Made by a program: the position numbers and the translations under genes. Positions 21,541 to 33,930 of a stretch of DNA of 64,000 bases are shown here, piece after piece. Source of the stretch: Dastarcus helophoroides. Lineage: Eukaryota > Arthropoda > Insecta > Coleoptera > Bothrideridae. The stretch lies in contig CM053330.1 in NCBI GenBank assembly GCA_028583605.1, positions 30,155,619-30,219,618 on the forward strand, given 5' to 3'. The notes under the pieces were generated by a model that saw only the letters and a list, made by a program, of their open reading frames with translations, was not told the DNA's origin and did not search any database. Position 1 is the first letter of the stretch, and each line of letters begins with the position of its first letter.

Positions 21541-22980
21541 TATGATTGTTCATTTGTAATTTTGTTAAACCGGAACGTATTTGTTATAATCCCATACTTT
21601 TTCCCATCCATATGATCATTTGTTTGTCGTGCATCTGAGAAACGTAACCCCCTCGAATCAGGAATTAACTTTGACTATCTAATTATCTGGAACTTTAAAA
21701 CTTTTTAAACTATCAAATTCACACCAAATAGTTTCTCGCGAAAGCGAGAAGTTTATAATAATAAATTCATTTTAATATCGAATCCGTGTTTTGATTAAAT
21801 CAGCATAATAAAGAGACTTTAACTGGACGTTGGCGTTACCGAGAAAATTCCGCTTAGGGTAAAAGTCTGTCATGTCCACGTCCAGTTTGAAAGTATTGGA
21901 CAAACAACCGTCACGTCACCTACACGAATACAGCTCCTGCTGCCTTTCGTTTCGATCTTCGTAAATAAATACCATCGTTAAGTAAACAAAGCCATTTCAA
22001 AGCTTCATTTACTCTGCCATTGCCCTGTTTGCTTTATTAAGTCTTCGAAAACACAACCATTTAAAGGTACTTTGATTGCAACGTCTCCTGAATAATACAC
22101 AAAGTTCCTCAACGTAATGCCCCGTTATTAACATCTACTGCTTTTTTGTAACTTACGTACTTATTTAGAAATTAATGAAGCGAGTTCGCTCTCTGAAGAT
22201 AAAAATGCACCTTCACGTCTTATTCAGCGTTTCAAAAACATTCTGAAACTATTATGTATGTCTCATCGTTCCCTCTAATTCTGGAAGTGATATTCACGTT
22301 TTTGGAACGTTGAATGGGACGGGAACCGGTGCATTCAACGGGATATTTCTACAAATCACTTAGCAGTTAGTAATTAGTGTATCAACTTGCATTTCCTTTT
22401 ATGCACTGTTTATTTTAAAATATCAACGTTGATGACTTCGTCCTATAATTCGAATAAATTAAATTTTGACAGGCAACCAAGCGGATCATTATTAAATAAG
22501 GAGCTCTCAACTTCCGTCGGAAGTTGTTGAATGAAGAGATCATAAACATGTGATTGAATTAGCTGTTGTTGCACGATACAAGTGGATATGTCGCGAGCGA
22601 GTCACCATCTTGCGAATCTTTCATTTACATAATAAAAATACGCGATGGAGAAAACGAGAAAGTTTTGTTTTAATAACATTGTTTATTTATCCCACATTTA
22701 TCAAATGTCAATGAATGTTAAGTGCTTCGAGCAAAAATATTAACGAAGGTAGCCTGCCCATTTCAATTTCGTGACAACCGCACGGCTGTGAATTATTATT
22801 TGACAGGTGACACATTTTAAACTTACCAGTTACTTCAGTTGAGCTGCAAAAGGAAAAACGCCAAACCTTTAAACTACTTAAATACCATTTTGTTTTTTCT
22901 ACATAAAATTATATCGACAAAAAACATCAACAAGGTTTTTGCTTAATAGTTTATTAGTACTGAATAAAAAAAAAATAACC
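21541..22980. other. High-complexity intronic island, candidate scro regulatory DNA
   Basis: About 1.4 kb without degenerate units or transposon signatures, one of the few such stretches in the intron. TTAAGTGC at about 22718 fits the NK2-class binding consensus T(T/C)AAGTG(G/C), and CACTTAG occurs near 22356, so autoregulation is conceivable. Single sites of this length occur by chance, so the regulatory role is inference only. Confidence 0.35.
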
Positions 22981-23060
22981 TCCTGACAGAGAAGTACAAA
23001 ATTTCCAGCAAAGTCCAATTTTCACTTGGAGGGTCGAAGGAAAATCTGTTGTTAATATGG

Positions 23061-23264
23061 AGCCTCCAATATTGAAATACATATTTTGTCCCCTGAAAAC
23101 AGGAAAGATTAAAAAATACTACAGAGGTTACTTGGCCATCTTGGCTTGTTAGAGGAAACTCTGTTGTGCTTTTTAATCTTTCTTGGTTTCATGGGACAAT
23201 ATTTGTATTTCAATTTTTGCAGACAACCAAGGACTAGTCCCTTCCACCAAAAAAAGCCTCCAAT
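23061..23264 (+). mobile_element. Hammerhead SINE-like retroposon, copy H4
   Basis: The element is 23071-23254, flanked by the 10-bp repeat AGCCTCCAAT at 23061 and 23255. It ends TTCCACC plus an A-run directly before the second repeat, so the 3' end is A-tailed. It starts at ATTGAAATAC, the same left position as H1. The centre is rearranged and no ribozyme core survives. Confidence 0.85.
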
Positions 23265-23389
23265 TTGTTTATATTTGTTCATATATCATACTATGTCAAA
23301 GAAAATACAGACTGCATTCTGGATTTTGAATTCTTAATTCGATGTGGGTTGTCTAAAGTCTAGGCCAGCAATTAGGCAACCCTTTCCTG

Positions 23390-23630
23390 GACCATTGTGC
23401 TATCCCCGTGATTGAGGTGTCTTTGGTCATTCATTCAGCCATGTAACCTTGTTGAGAAACTGAAGGACGTCCCTTGGATGCGATGCGCCTCTCTCAAACT
23501 GGCCACACTAGACCAGAAGTCCCCCAGCGTGGATCCTCTGATTAATACTAGTGCCGAACAGTGACACATCACGTGCTCGACACTCTCATCTTCTTCTGAA
23601 CACCCCCCACAGACTGCATTATCTTTTTAG
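23390..23630 (-). pseudogene. I/R1/LOA-type non-LTR retrotransposon 3' fragment
   Basis: On the minus strand the sequence around 23612 to 23450 reads CGGCSEEDESVEHVMCHCSA and then L...RG..LG. This matches the cysteine-rich tail (CxxC..E.E...H..C.C..L) that follows the RNase H domain in I/R1/LOA elements. The frame is interrupted by stops. It is a different element from the copies at 28.6 and 46 kb, whose tail reads differently. Confidence 0.6.
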
Positions 23631-23639
23631 TTAGATTTT

Positions 23640-23950
23640 ATTCCAAAATAGTCTTCTGGATTGCTAGATGACACTGCTGACACTTTCTTTGGATGAATCT
23701 GAATCTTCATTATTTTTTTATTTGCTCCTTGTTTTTTATCTGCTTCTGGTAAGGTTTTTTCGTGAACAATCCTTGTTTGAACTCAAAAATACAATACCTG
23801 TGTATGACAGGAAACTCAGTCCAATACCATAGTAGTACCGAGTTCATTTTGAACATCCTGTATATGTAGATACCACTGGAAGTTTTGCAACAGGGGAAGG
23901 GTCAATATTAAAAGCAGTTTTCACATTACCACCTTTTCCTTCAGATAGAG
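23640..23950. other. Unassigned intronic sequence
   Basis: Contains CATCCTGTATA near 23868, which resembles a Tc1/mariner MITE end flanked by TA. No partner end was found. Confidence 0.3.
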
Positions 23951-25043
23951 GAGCAAATCTATTTTTGAGAAAATATTTTTGTTGAAACAGTTGACTTGCT
24001 GAGAAAAAAGAATTTATTTCAAACGAGCCAAAAAGTGGATGTCATCAGATATACGATTAAAATTTATCTTTAGAGAAATGAAAAGTTGCTCTTTGTGAAG
24101 CTTTGAGGAAATCAGAAAAGAAGAAAAAGGATCAAGGATTGAATTTTTAATTTTAAAGTCAATATGTTGGGAAAAAAGATTTAAAGTTTAATTTCAAATT
24201 CAAAAGTTTATCAAAATAAATCTGAACATTCAAATTTTAAGTCCAAATTTCAAATTTAAAAAAATTCAAAATTACAAAATGAATTCAAGTTTTAATTCAA
24301 AATTACAAAATGAATTCAAGTTTTAATTCAAAATTTTAATTTTGTGTTCAAATTTTGAGAAAACTTGGAAACTTTTTAGGGACAAAAGATTGCAATTTAA
24401 ATTTTAACAAGACATTTTGAGAGAAAAGTCCAAATTTTCAATAAAACTGAAAAAACTGAATTTTAACATTAAATTTGGAGAACAGATCAAAATTTGAAAT
24501 TTTGGAAAAAAGGAAACTGGGCTTTAGGTAGCATTGAAAAACCAAGACAGCTTCAAAAGCTTCAAATTTAAAATAATTAAAATTTATAAAAACAAAATTC
24601 GAGCCTTAGCACAAAATTTTGAGAAAGAAATCAAAGTTTTGAGAAAATCTTGAAATGTATCAAAAAATCCAAGCTCAATTTTGAATTTTTAGTAAAAGAT
24701 TTAAATTTAAAATAATCAAAATTTATAAAAAACGAAATTCTAGCCTTAACACAAAATTTTGAGAAAGAAATCAAAATGTTGAGGAAATCTTGAAATGTTT
24801 TAATAAATTCCAGCATTTTTGAGTTCAAAATTTCAATATCGATTCAGAAAACTTGTTGATTATTTGTTTGAATATTAAAATTGAAATTTTGAGACATTTT
24901 TTAGTAATGTTGGTTTTTCTTTCTATGTTTTACTTCGTCTAGAAATTTAGATTTTTTAAAATGTTGCCTCTTTTTCTCTTCAAATTTTGATTTATGTTCC
25001 AGAAGTTTCGAAAAAAATTCAGAAGTGTAAAAAAAAGTTCTCA

Positions 25044-25180
25044 CCTTTTTTGTGGTGGAACGAACTGTTCTTTGCTTGTCTTCAAAAATTGATATATAAA
25101 TCTTGTCCCCTGAAACCAAGAAAGATTAAAAACACAACAGTTACTTAACGCGTTTTGATGGCCAAGCTATCATCTACAGA
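25044..25180 (-). mobile_element. Hammerhead SINE-like retroposon, 5'-truncated copy H5
   Basis: Minus orientation: a T-run at 25046 (the A-tail), then GTGGTGGAACGAACTG, and the family sequence to about 25180, where it stops inside the ribozyme. The core is decayed (CTGTAGA instead of CTGAAGA, AAAA instead of GAAA), but ACGCGT remains. No clear target duplication. Confidence 0.75.
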
Positions 25181-25344
25181 AATTTAATCTTTAAATCCAA
25201 ATAATTATTGCCTTTCTTGGAAATTTCTTCGGAAATCAAAAGTTCTAGAAAAAGCACACCTTTGGAGAACTTTTCGGGTTATAGGTTTAGTTTTTTTATT
25301 TAGATTTTGCCTCTCAATTTTCTTATTTGGTCGTTTGAACATAT

Positions 25345-25688
25345 TGTTGCGCGTTATCGATTCGAATGATTAATACGCCGTGAATTTTACCCAATTTATT
25401 TCCAACTGATTCCGGAACACAACAATTGTAATTCACTAACACTGTTTAATTAAGTAATTTATTCGTTCACTTCTAACAACTAACTAACTAACTAACTGAG
25501 GGAAAGCCAAGGGACCCCCTACATATAGATCCCGATTCGGGTTCTAGAAAAATCAAGCAGATACGGCTTATCGTTTGCCAAAATTTCTGGAGCGCTTATC
25601 TGCCGTTTGATTTATTATCGCGGCCGCTTCCCCATATCAAATTTTCTAGAAAATTCCCAATCAAACTTTACAATTACATTTCGTTACA
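25345..25688 (-). mobile_element. Solo LTR (family L), copy 1
   Basis: The sequence from TGTTGCGCGTTATCG to TTTCGTTACA is the reverse complement of a TG...CA LTR. ATAT directly flanks both ends (25341-25344 and 25689-25692). It contains the family block GCGGCCGC and an ATCTGCC / GGCAGAT region. No internal retroviral-like genes adjoin, so it is solo. Confidence 0.85.
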
Positions 25689-26692
25689 ATATTGTTGAAT
25701 TTTTGTTCAAAATTTTGACTTCCAAACCCGAAATGTAGATGTTTTCTAGAAATTAGGACCATTTTTTTCATAATTGGGTACTTCAGTCACCAAGTTTCTG
25801 CTTTTTTTTGAAATGTTCGGATGAAACTTTTACTAAAAAATTAAAGACTACAATTTTAAAGTGAAATTTTAATAAACTGCAACATTTCTTGACGAAAGCA
25901 AAATGGTATGATTAAAGTCGAAATTTTAAATAATATTTTAATTAAATTTAGTTTGTTTTTCAAAGTTGTTGCTTGATGTTGGATTTTGTTTAAATTGAAT
26001 TCTTTCCTTAAAATGTTAATATTTTTCTCTAGATTTCGAATTAAAATCCGAAATAAAAAACTAAAATTTTAAGTTAAATTTGATATTTTGAACAAAAACT
26101 CGAAATTTTTAATTATTATAGTTAAAATGGAAATTTTGCTGAAAGATTAAAAATTCTTGAAAAAACCTCTAAATTTGAATTTTCTGGAAGAAATTGAGAT
26201 TTTATAATTAACAACATTTTGAGAAAAAATCGAAATTTTTAGACAAAATAAAAATGTTACAGTTTTAGTCAAAAATTTTGTGGACCAAATTTTAATTTTG
26301 ATAAAGAAACGCTCAAACGATTTTAAATTCAAAATTTTAAGAGATTATAAATATTTACATTATTGATAAGGCTTGAAAAAGAATCCAAATTCCAAGAGAA
26401 ACTCGAACAGAATAAAAATATCAAGTTTTAAATTGATTTCTCTTAAAATTTGGACATTTTTTTCGAGATTTTGAATTAAAACTCGAAATAAAAAAAACTA
26501 AAAGTTGAAACTCAGAATTTTGAAGTAGATATTTTGAGCAAAAATTCAAAAATTCAAAAACATGAAATAGTTTGGTGAAAAATGGAAAATTTTTGGAAAA
26601 AAAATTTATAATTTTATCTTCTCTATTCGAATATTCTGGGGTAAGTTGAAATTTAAGAACAAACGAAAACATTTCGGAAAAAAAATTGATAT

Positions 26693-27035
26693 TGTTGCGC
26701 CTTATCGGTTCGAAAATTAAAACTTCGTGAATTGGAACACTTTAATTCCAATCTTATTTCGGAACACTACGATTATGATTCACTTAATTAGCAGACTATC
26801 TATTTGACTATCGGACTAACTAACTAACCAATAACTGAGGAAAAGACGACCCTGTATTTATAGGTACCGTTCCGGTTGCTAGAACGGATCCCTGTACAGA
26901 TAAGACTTATCGCTTGTGGAAACGTCTAGAGCCTGCCGTATGATTCATTCTCGCGGTCGTTTCCCATTATCGAATGTTTCCAGAGAGTTCCTTACACAAT
27001 CACTAATACAAATTTTATAACTACATTTTGTTACA
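26693..27035 (-). mobile_element. Solo LTR (family L), copy 2
   Basis: TGTTGCGCCTTATCGG at the left and TTTTGTTACA at the right are flanked by ATAT at 26689-26692 and 27036-27039. Same orientation as copy 1, 1.0 kb away, with no element interior between them. Confidence 0.85.
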
Positions 27036-27700
27036 ATATTTTAAAAAACAAATTAAAAACTTTACAGATTTTGTTCAAAATTTAGTGAAAAAGTATAAAT
27101 TTCAATAAACTATAAGTTTAAAAAAATTAAATTTTGACATAAAAGTTGCAGAAAAGGAGAGATATTTTGAGTTTAAATTCGAATTTTCGCGAAATTCACG
27201 ATATTTTTAAATTAAAATCAATGTTTTTTCAACAAGAGTGAAATATTTCTGAAAAACACAATTTTAAACTCTGTTGCTTTTTATTCGTTAATAAAGTTTA
27301 ATAGTTATGAATTTTAAACTCAACAAAATTTTGCAAGAACTTACAAAATAAAGACGAGTCTTAGAGAAAAAGTCGAGATTTTCAGAAAAAAATAGATTTT
27401 ATGGTTAATAAAAAGAAGGTACTCGAAAAAAGTCGAGATGTTGAATTAAAGATGAAAATTTTAGAATATAAACAAAAATTAAAAAAAAATTGATCCTAAC
27501 GTCTAGTTTAAACTCAAAAATTCTAGAGCATGTAAATTTCGAGAGTATGGTCGGCAAGTTAGTCGAAGTTTTAGGAAAGAAATAACAATTGTTTTCAGTT
27601 TAAATTAGAAAGTTTCTAGAAAAACCAGTTTAACCAAAAATATTTTGCAAGAGAAACTAACTTCCACAGAAAACAAGCCACAGGATTTTACAATAGAAGG

Positions 27701-28617
27701 ATAAAAAAGATTAAATAAGATAAATGCACCGGTAGTGGGCACTTTAAGGGCAAACTTTTACTGTTTTGTTATATAACTCTTAAAAGTTTATATTGTTTCA
27801 GCAACTTTAAGTTTTCTGACTTTTATTGATCTTATTTACTCATGTGTTAAAATACTCGATTGCTTTTATAAAAAAGTAGGAAAAAAATCATTTTTAAAGG
27901 TCATGAAACGCATCAGTAGTGGGCAGGGAATTTTCAGTAATGGACATTTGTTTCGGTAGCGGCACATTTTGTTTAATTGAAAAACAATAATTATTGACAA
28001 TTTTCTAATGCAAGAGATTATCTATAATGAATTTTGACATTATCGATGTGTCAAACACACTAAACTTTTTTAGAAACAGCTAATTAACAAATAAATACAA
28101 ATTAAAATTTACAAATCACAACTTTTTTGCTATTTTTAAAATTTTTGCACAAATTTCAGCTAATCCTAAAAGTTTCTAGTGACAAAATTCCTTTTTCTTT
28201 TTGCTCCCGCATTTTGTGTCTGGATTCTTCCCTTTCTTAGAACTTTTTTTTTGAGGTTAAATCCTGTTTTTTTCAATCTAATATTCGATTTTCTGATTTT
28301 TCTAATTACAGTTATGCTTTCTTATGAACTTTGTCGTCATGATACCGTTACTGTTGTCTTTGATGTCACTACACTAGGTATTACTTTTTTTGATACCCTT
28401 TTTTTTTATTGGACTTCATATGGCTCCCATAAGAAGAAAAAATTTGACGATCACCTATTGAAAACTAAGAGACTTAAATAAAATCTAACTTTACCATTGA
28501 AATGCAATAGTTGATTCATTTCCAAATACCGAAATTCATGAAATTATCACTAATCTCTCTAATACTTGAATTACTCCCGGAAATATTTCCGAGAGCACGA
28601 ATTTTCTAACAAAAAAT
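27701..28617. other. Unassigned intronic sequence
   Basis: Holds a few GGTAGTGGGCA-like repeats (about 27731 and 27916) and a 100-codon hydrophobic open frame at 28179-28481. That frame is T-rich and has no recognisable motif, so I do not call it a gene. Confidence 0.35.
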
Positions 28618-30022
28618 CATGCTCTGGACGAGCCACAGATTATTTTGTAAAACCTGGGGTCTGAAACCGAAAATGATTTACTGGTCATATAGGATGATAA
28701 TTACACCTCTGATCCCTACGCTTCTTTAGTAGGGTGGCCAAAAATAACGAAAAAGACATCACGAAACCAAGTGAATATAGTTCAAATGTAAGCATGTCTG
28801 GGCATAACAGGCCCAATGAACACTTGCCCAACAGCAGCAATGGAGGTAATGATAGGTCTAATTCCTATCCGCCTTTTAGTCAAGAGGGAGGCAATCAAAG
28901 CAGCCTCAAAATTACTGCAATTAAAACAGTTTAAAGAAAGAGACTTCGTTGGTCACATGGGAATCCTCAAGGAATGTAGCCCGGTGATTTTAGCAAGATC
29001 AGTTGATTATATGCAACCCAGGTACGAATTTGATAATTCCTTTGAGGTGGACTTAGATAGCCACACTGACGCCGCTCAATCAGTACCTGAAGAAAAGCAC
29101 AATTATCCATTTGGTTTACAGATGGATCAAAATCAGCGCATGGGACTGGAGTAGAAATTTATGGCCCTAACTATAGGTTCTCTAAAGCCTTAGGAAAAGA
29201 CCCAACTGTCTTTTAAACTGAAATACATGCAATAGAACTCTCCGCCTACGAGTGTCTTTGAAGAACCTGAAAGGAACAAAGATCTAAATTAACACTGACA
29301 GTCAAGCGGCAATAAAGGCTCTCAGTAGCTGCATTGTCAAATCCAAACTAGTTTGGGACTGTCAACAAACTCTAAAGCAACTCACTAAACCCAACAGAAT
29401 CAACCTTAGGTGGGTGCCAGATTACAAAGGAATACAAGGGAATGAAGCTGCGGACTAGCTCGCTAGAGAAGAATCTGCATCGTCGTTTCTTGGGCCTGAA
29501 CCGGCTTTTGGCTTTTTTAAAAATCAAGTCAACAATGATATCAAAATTGGGAAGCAAAGTCAAGAATTTCCTACTGGAGATCAAATCTAGGACTACGACG
29601 ACAGGCGAAAAGATTCATACCTGGAACGCTTGAAAAGACAAAGGTCTACTTAGAACTCAGCAAATCGGAATTGAGGATACTAACCGACCCCTTAACAGGA
29701 CATTATTCTATGAGGTACCACCTCAAGAAAATGGGTCAAGCTGAAACCGGCCTATGGCGCTTTTGCGCAGAAGCTGTGGAGACTGCACAACATGTGCTAT
29801 GCAAGTTCGAGGCGCTTGCACGCAAAAGACACGTTTAACTGTAATGGTCGTCCTTAGACCCCTCAGATATGGAAAAACTCAATCCTAGGTCCATAATAAA
29901 CTTTTACAAATTGAACCTGGGAACTACACAGATCGGGGTATGCATAAAAGATCTCCTTAGGTCGAGGTGCGGACCGGACGAAAAGAAACACGAAGCGATC
30001 CATATATAATCTAATCGAATCA
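28618..30022 (+). pseudogene. I/LOA/R1-type non-LTR retrotransposon, RT end plus RNase H (copy 1)
   Basis: The visible order is the RT C-terminus (TWGLKPKMIYWSYRMI, 28650-28700), the thumb region (PTAAMEVMIGLIPIRLL, 28828), a long spacer, then an RNase H domain with NTDSQAAIKALSS (29294) and YKGIQGNEAAD (29423), then a cysteine-containing tail. RNase H removes RNA template during element copying. Several stops and frameshifts break it, among them TAG after NEAAD where copy 2 has Gln. The 3' end reads ATATATAATCTAATCGAAT, a decayed version of the AATCT-repeat tail of copy 2. No target duplication was detected. It lies in the scro intron in sense orientation. Confidence 0.85.
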
Positions 30023-30860
30023 ATAAAAGTTAAGGAGATCCTTCTGGTGAGACGTGAAATAATACTAACCCTGTTTATCAGTGATGTCGAAATCATGACA
30101 AGTCCCGAATCTAGTATGTCAAGAAAAGTTTCTTTGTCAGTCACTGTTCAAAAGTATCATCTTCAAGAACAATAATAATGATCACTAATGATTTTCAATA
30201 AATGAGATGGTTGAAGTACTAGAACTATACAATATATGTACCATATAAGATACTACATATTAAAGGTATTGGAGCAATTGGGCTGGAATAGAAGCTGCTC
30301 AAATTGTGTACTGACTTTTAGCTGACAATGTTTCTATTAAACCTTTGTAGGAACTTCATTAAAAATACTTAAATACTACTGAACAAAACATTTCTGTTAT
30401 TTTCAACCACCGATCACATGGGACATACAATACAATGCATAAGACTTTTTGTGAAGTGCATGCTTCATTATAAGATTCAGAGCCGCCGAAGCGAGGCAAG
30501 TGCAAGGAGCCATTTTTTTTGGTCATCAATAATATTTTGGTATGGCAAGGTGTAACTGAAAATGAATATCGTCTGGAACCAACCCGTTTTTGGTCGTTAC
30601 AAAAATTTTCGATTGCCACATTTTTTCCAGGACCTAAGCATATTGCACATGGCCCGTTGAAAGCTAGCTGTGACTCTGATAAAATAGGTAGGTTTGATAT
30701 TAATCTTGAGATTAAGATATATATATTGGCTTTAAAGACGAACTTTTGGCTATTTTTTTGGAAGTTTGCAATTCCAAGTAAAATTTCCAGTTTAAAATAC
30801 AGAAAAAAAGTCGAAAATTTAACTGTAACCTATAAAATCAAAGTGCGGATGCGCCCTTCT
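30023..30860. other. Unassigned intronic sequence
   Basis: No recognised element. A 172-codon frame at 30519-31037 crosses into the tandem region described next and has no known motif. Confidence 0.3.
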
Positions 30861-32340
30861 GGTTCGTTCAACGATTTAAAATTATTCCATGATTATCTGG
30901 AAATGGCGGAAGATTTCGGCAATTTCTTGAAGATTGCAGAAAGCTTTTACCGTTCTTTGGATGTAGTAGAATTCTGCTACTTTCTGGAGATACTGGAAAG
31001 GAGCAGCCGAATTTCAGACTTTCACAAAACTTTCTAGATAATCAACAAACCGTGATTTATAGAATCCAAAACTTGAATGCCTTAGAATGAACACATTAAA
31101 TGAAATATTTGTTCATCATTTGTCGGATATTTCAAAGTAGCACTTACCACACCTCACACAGTTCTAAGGATATTTAAAGGGGGATAATTAACTGAAGAGA
31201 AAATATGACCATTGGACTTGAAGACTCAAAACTGAAACGTTTAACAGGACCTATGATAATTTAAAACTTAATTTCACGTCTTCATCAGTTCTCTAGAAAT
31301 GGCTGCCATTTCCTGGAAATTGTACTTAAAAAAAGCCATTTACAGTTCTATAGACGTAAGAGAAAAATGCTGCCTTTTTCTCGTAATGCCGTAAAGTTTG
31401 GCTCTTTCCAGAGAAAAGGAAGGCTGAATTTCAACTTCTACACAAGCTTTACTAATAAGTAAAGAGAAGAATCAAGAAACAATGAACGAGATGACCTTAA
31501 ATGTGAGCAGCTTCATGCAAAATTTAATTAAACTTTGGGTTGATCATCGATCTTTTGTTATTGCCAGAGAAATCTGGAACTCTTCGCAATATAATACACA
31601 TACAAATAAAAGAATTATTATTTAGAATATAATGGGCATCATTCAATTACAAAAGAATTAACTAAACAGTTCCAAGAATAAATATAAAAAATGAAAGATT
31701 CGATGCTATGTGTGAGTCATATCAACAGATATGGACGACTACAATTAGAAATCTCAATGAGTCTTTGAGGATACATAGAAATCAGAAAATAGAAATAATT
31801 GAGAGATAATGAACGATGTAACCCAAAATACAAACGCCTTAAAGCGAATAGAAGAAATGAAAGATTTAAGTCATCATTTGAAGATTATCATTATGAATAC
31901 AACTTCAAATTGTCCACAAAGTTTTGAAAATATATAAAGGTAAAGAAACAATTACACAAATAGAAAAGCTAATTAAGAAACAATAAGTGAGATGACCCAA
32001 AATGTAATAGTCTTTAATCAAAATCAGTTTAAGCTCTGCTTTCACTGTAAACCTTCTGGCGTTGATTTCAGACAACTCAACTCAATGCTTTGGGCTTGGA
32101 ATTGGATGATCTCAACTATAACCCTTTACAAAGCCCCAGGAAAAAAGTAAGAACAATAAACGAAATATAGAGGTTCTAAAGCGAAAAAAAAGTCGTTCAA
32201 TTACCAGTCATTATTTCTAAACACATGTAGACTTGCACTTAGATCTCTAAAAGTAGCGTTGAGGTTAAATAAAGAATGGAATAAGAGGTGTAATCAAGAA
32301 ACAGCAAAAGTGATAACCTGAACTATTGGGGCATTAAAAC
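30861..32340. repeat. Decayed tandem array
   Basis: The phrase AAGAAACAATGAACGAGATGA (shortened here) recurs in varied form near 31466, 31796, 31972, 32141 and 32291. The spacings of about 150-176 bp, and 330 bp across one gap, suggest an array of a ~165-bp unit. A second block, CTGGAAATGGC plus a GCCGAATTTC/GGCTGAATTTC tail, recurs at about 30897 and 31292. Divergence is high. Confidence 0.45.
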
Positions 32341-32881
32341 GAGCCCAAAACTAATTTTGGGCTCTAAAGATATTTTCAACATGAGTCGTCTATTGATGGA
32401 GTAGCACTTAACTCTTTAGGAAACTTTCCCAGTTTATAACAAAGGGGGAGATTTTTTTGTGAATTTTTGACTTAGCGGAAAGTTGGAATAGCCGCTACAT
32501 CAATATTGATCGAGAGCGCACCTTGAATCATGGGGCCAGTTGAGCGCGATGGCTACATCTCGAAGCTACCGGTCGTTTAAGCGAAGCTTCCACATTCCAC
32601 CTCAAATATTTCATAGAGTAAACAAACATTCCTTCACTTATGTATCACCTGCCAATTTAAAACTAAAGATTTATTGATTTTATGCTTCCGAGTGGCAGTC
32701 GAGTGACTATAATTCTAATAATTGTAGGTGTTTACATTCACAACAATTTCCTGTGGAATTTTATTGTGGAGCAGAGTAATTTAGACCATTGGATTAGATC
32801 TGACATGCTGTAGCCCTATGGCAGTTTTATCGATCTTTCATCTAACGCTTTTAATGTACCGCTGCTTCTAGAGAATGAATA
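32341..32881. other. High-complexity intronic sequence
   Basis: No repeats recognised. Includes GC-balanced sequence at 32480-32600. Nothing specific can be assigned. Confidence 0.3.
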
Positions 32882-32885
32882 ATAT

Positions 32886-33215
32886 TGTAACAAAATTTAG
32901 TTATAAAATTTGTTTTTTTAGTGATTATGTTGTGCAAGGAACTCTCTAGAAACATTTGATAGTGGGAAGGGGCCGAGAAAATTAATCATGTGGCAGATAG
33001 GCGCTCCAAAGGTTTCCGCAAACGATAATCTTATCTGTACGAAGATCCGTTTTAAAAAACCGGAACGGTATAAATACGCGGTCGTCTTTCCCTTAGTCAA
33101 TCAGATAGATAGTTGGATAGTCAAGTGAATCATAATTGTCGTGCTCCGAAATAAGTTTGAAAATAAAGTGTTACAATTCACGAAGTTGTAATTATCGAAC
33201 TGATAACACATAACA
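32886..33215 (+). mobile_element. Solo LTR (family L), copy 3
   Basis: TGTAACAAAATTTAG to GATAACACATAACA, flanked by ATAT at 32882-32885 and 33216-33219. On + it carries a TATA box (GGTATAAATACGCGG, about 33066) and a polyadenylation signal (AATAAAGTG, about 33163), which fits U3-R-U5 order. No internal region. Confidence 0.87.
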
Positions 33216-33219
33216 ATAT

Positions 33220-33930
33220 TTTGTCCTTTTTTTTCACCATTTGACCAGGTCTTTAAACTTATTGCAGGATGCATAAATTTTTCTGCAGTTACATTGCTTT
33301 GAATATGCATTGCTTTGAGTTATCATTTCATCGTTATTTTTTTTTTGGATTGTACATCAACCCTGATACCTCCATCTTGCATCTATTAAAATTTGGAATA
33401 TGAATCGTAACTGAAGTCGTTTTGTTTCATGACCAATTCTATCGTTTGAAAGAAATTCCCTTCGAGTTTGTGTAATGATATTTTGTGGTTCTTGCAATCA
33501 ACGTAATTCGTGATTTATTTAGTTATTTTGGATAGATTATTATGTAAGCTGCATTTAGTAGGTAGTACCACTAGTTTCATTCAAATAGCTTTACGACTTT
33601 TTCCTTTTTTTTGGGAGACAGAATCAGGAAGTAATTTAGAATCTTTAGTAGAAATAAAGCTCAATTTCCAATAGGCCTCAAAATGGACTTCTTCCTTAAA
33701 TGTTGACAATGTTTTTCAATATTTCGATTTAAATGTGAATTTATAATTTTTTTCCATAAAATTTAGAATTGTTGATTTATTTTTCATCAGTTTTTTATTG
33801 AAAACCTCGCAGGGCTTGGCTTAATGTACTATTATTATTTTTTCACCCCCATAAACAACACGTGAATCAATCAATATTTAATTGGGTAAATATGAACTGG
33901 TGAATTCGTAGATGTGTGTAAAGTTCAGGA
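33220..33930. other. Intronic sequence of mixed complexity
   Basis: No transposon ends or ORFs recognised. It is less biased than the degenerate tracts. Confidence 0.3.

Larger units (their letters stand above)
23951..27700. repeat. Degenerate A/T-rich tract interrupted by two solo LTRs and one SINE
   Basis: Mostly purine-rich on + with units such as AAATTCAAAATTACAAAATG; the last of these is tandemly duplicated at about 24265-24335. Open frames here are compositional. Confidence 0.6.

Noticed and set aside
28179..28481. A 100-codon hydrophobic frame as a membrane protein.
   Set aside because: It is T-rich and matches no family. Its Phe-rich runs come from poly-T tracts.
30519..31037. A 172-codon open frame as a possible gene.
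   Set aside because: It has no recognisable domain, no good context, and runs into a degenerate tandem repeat.
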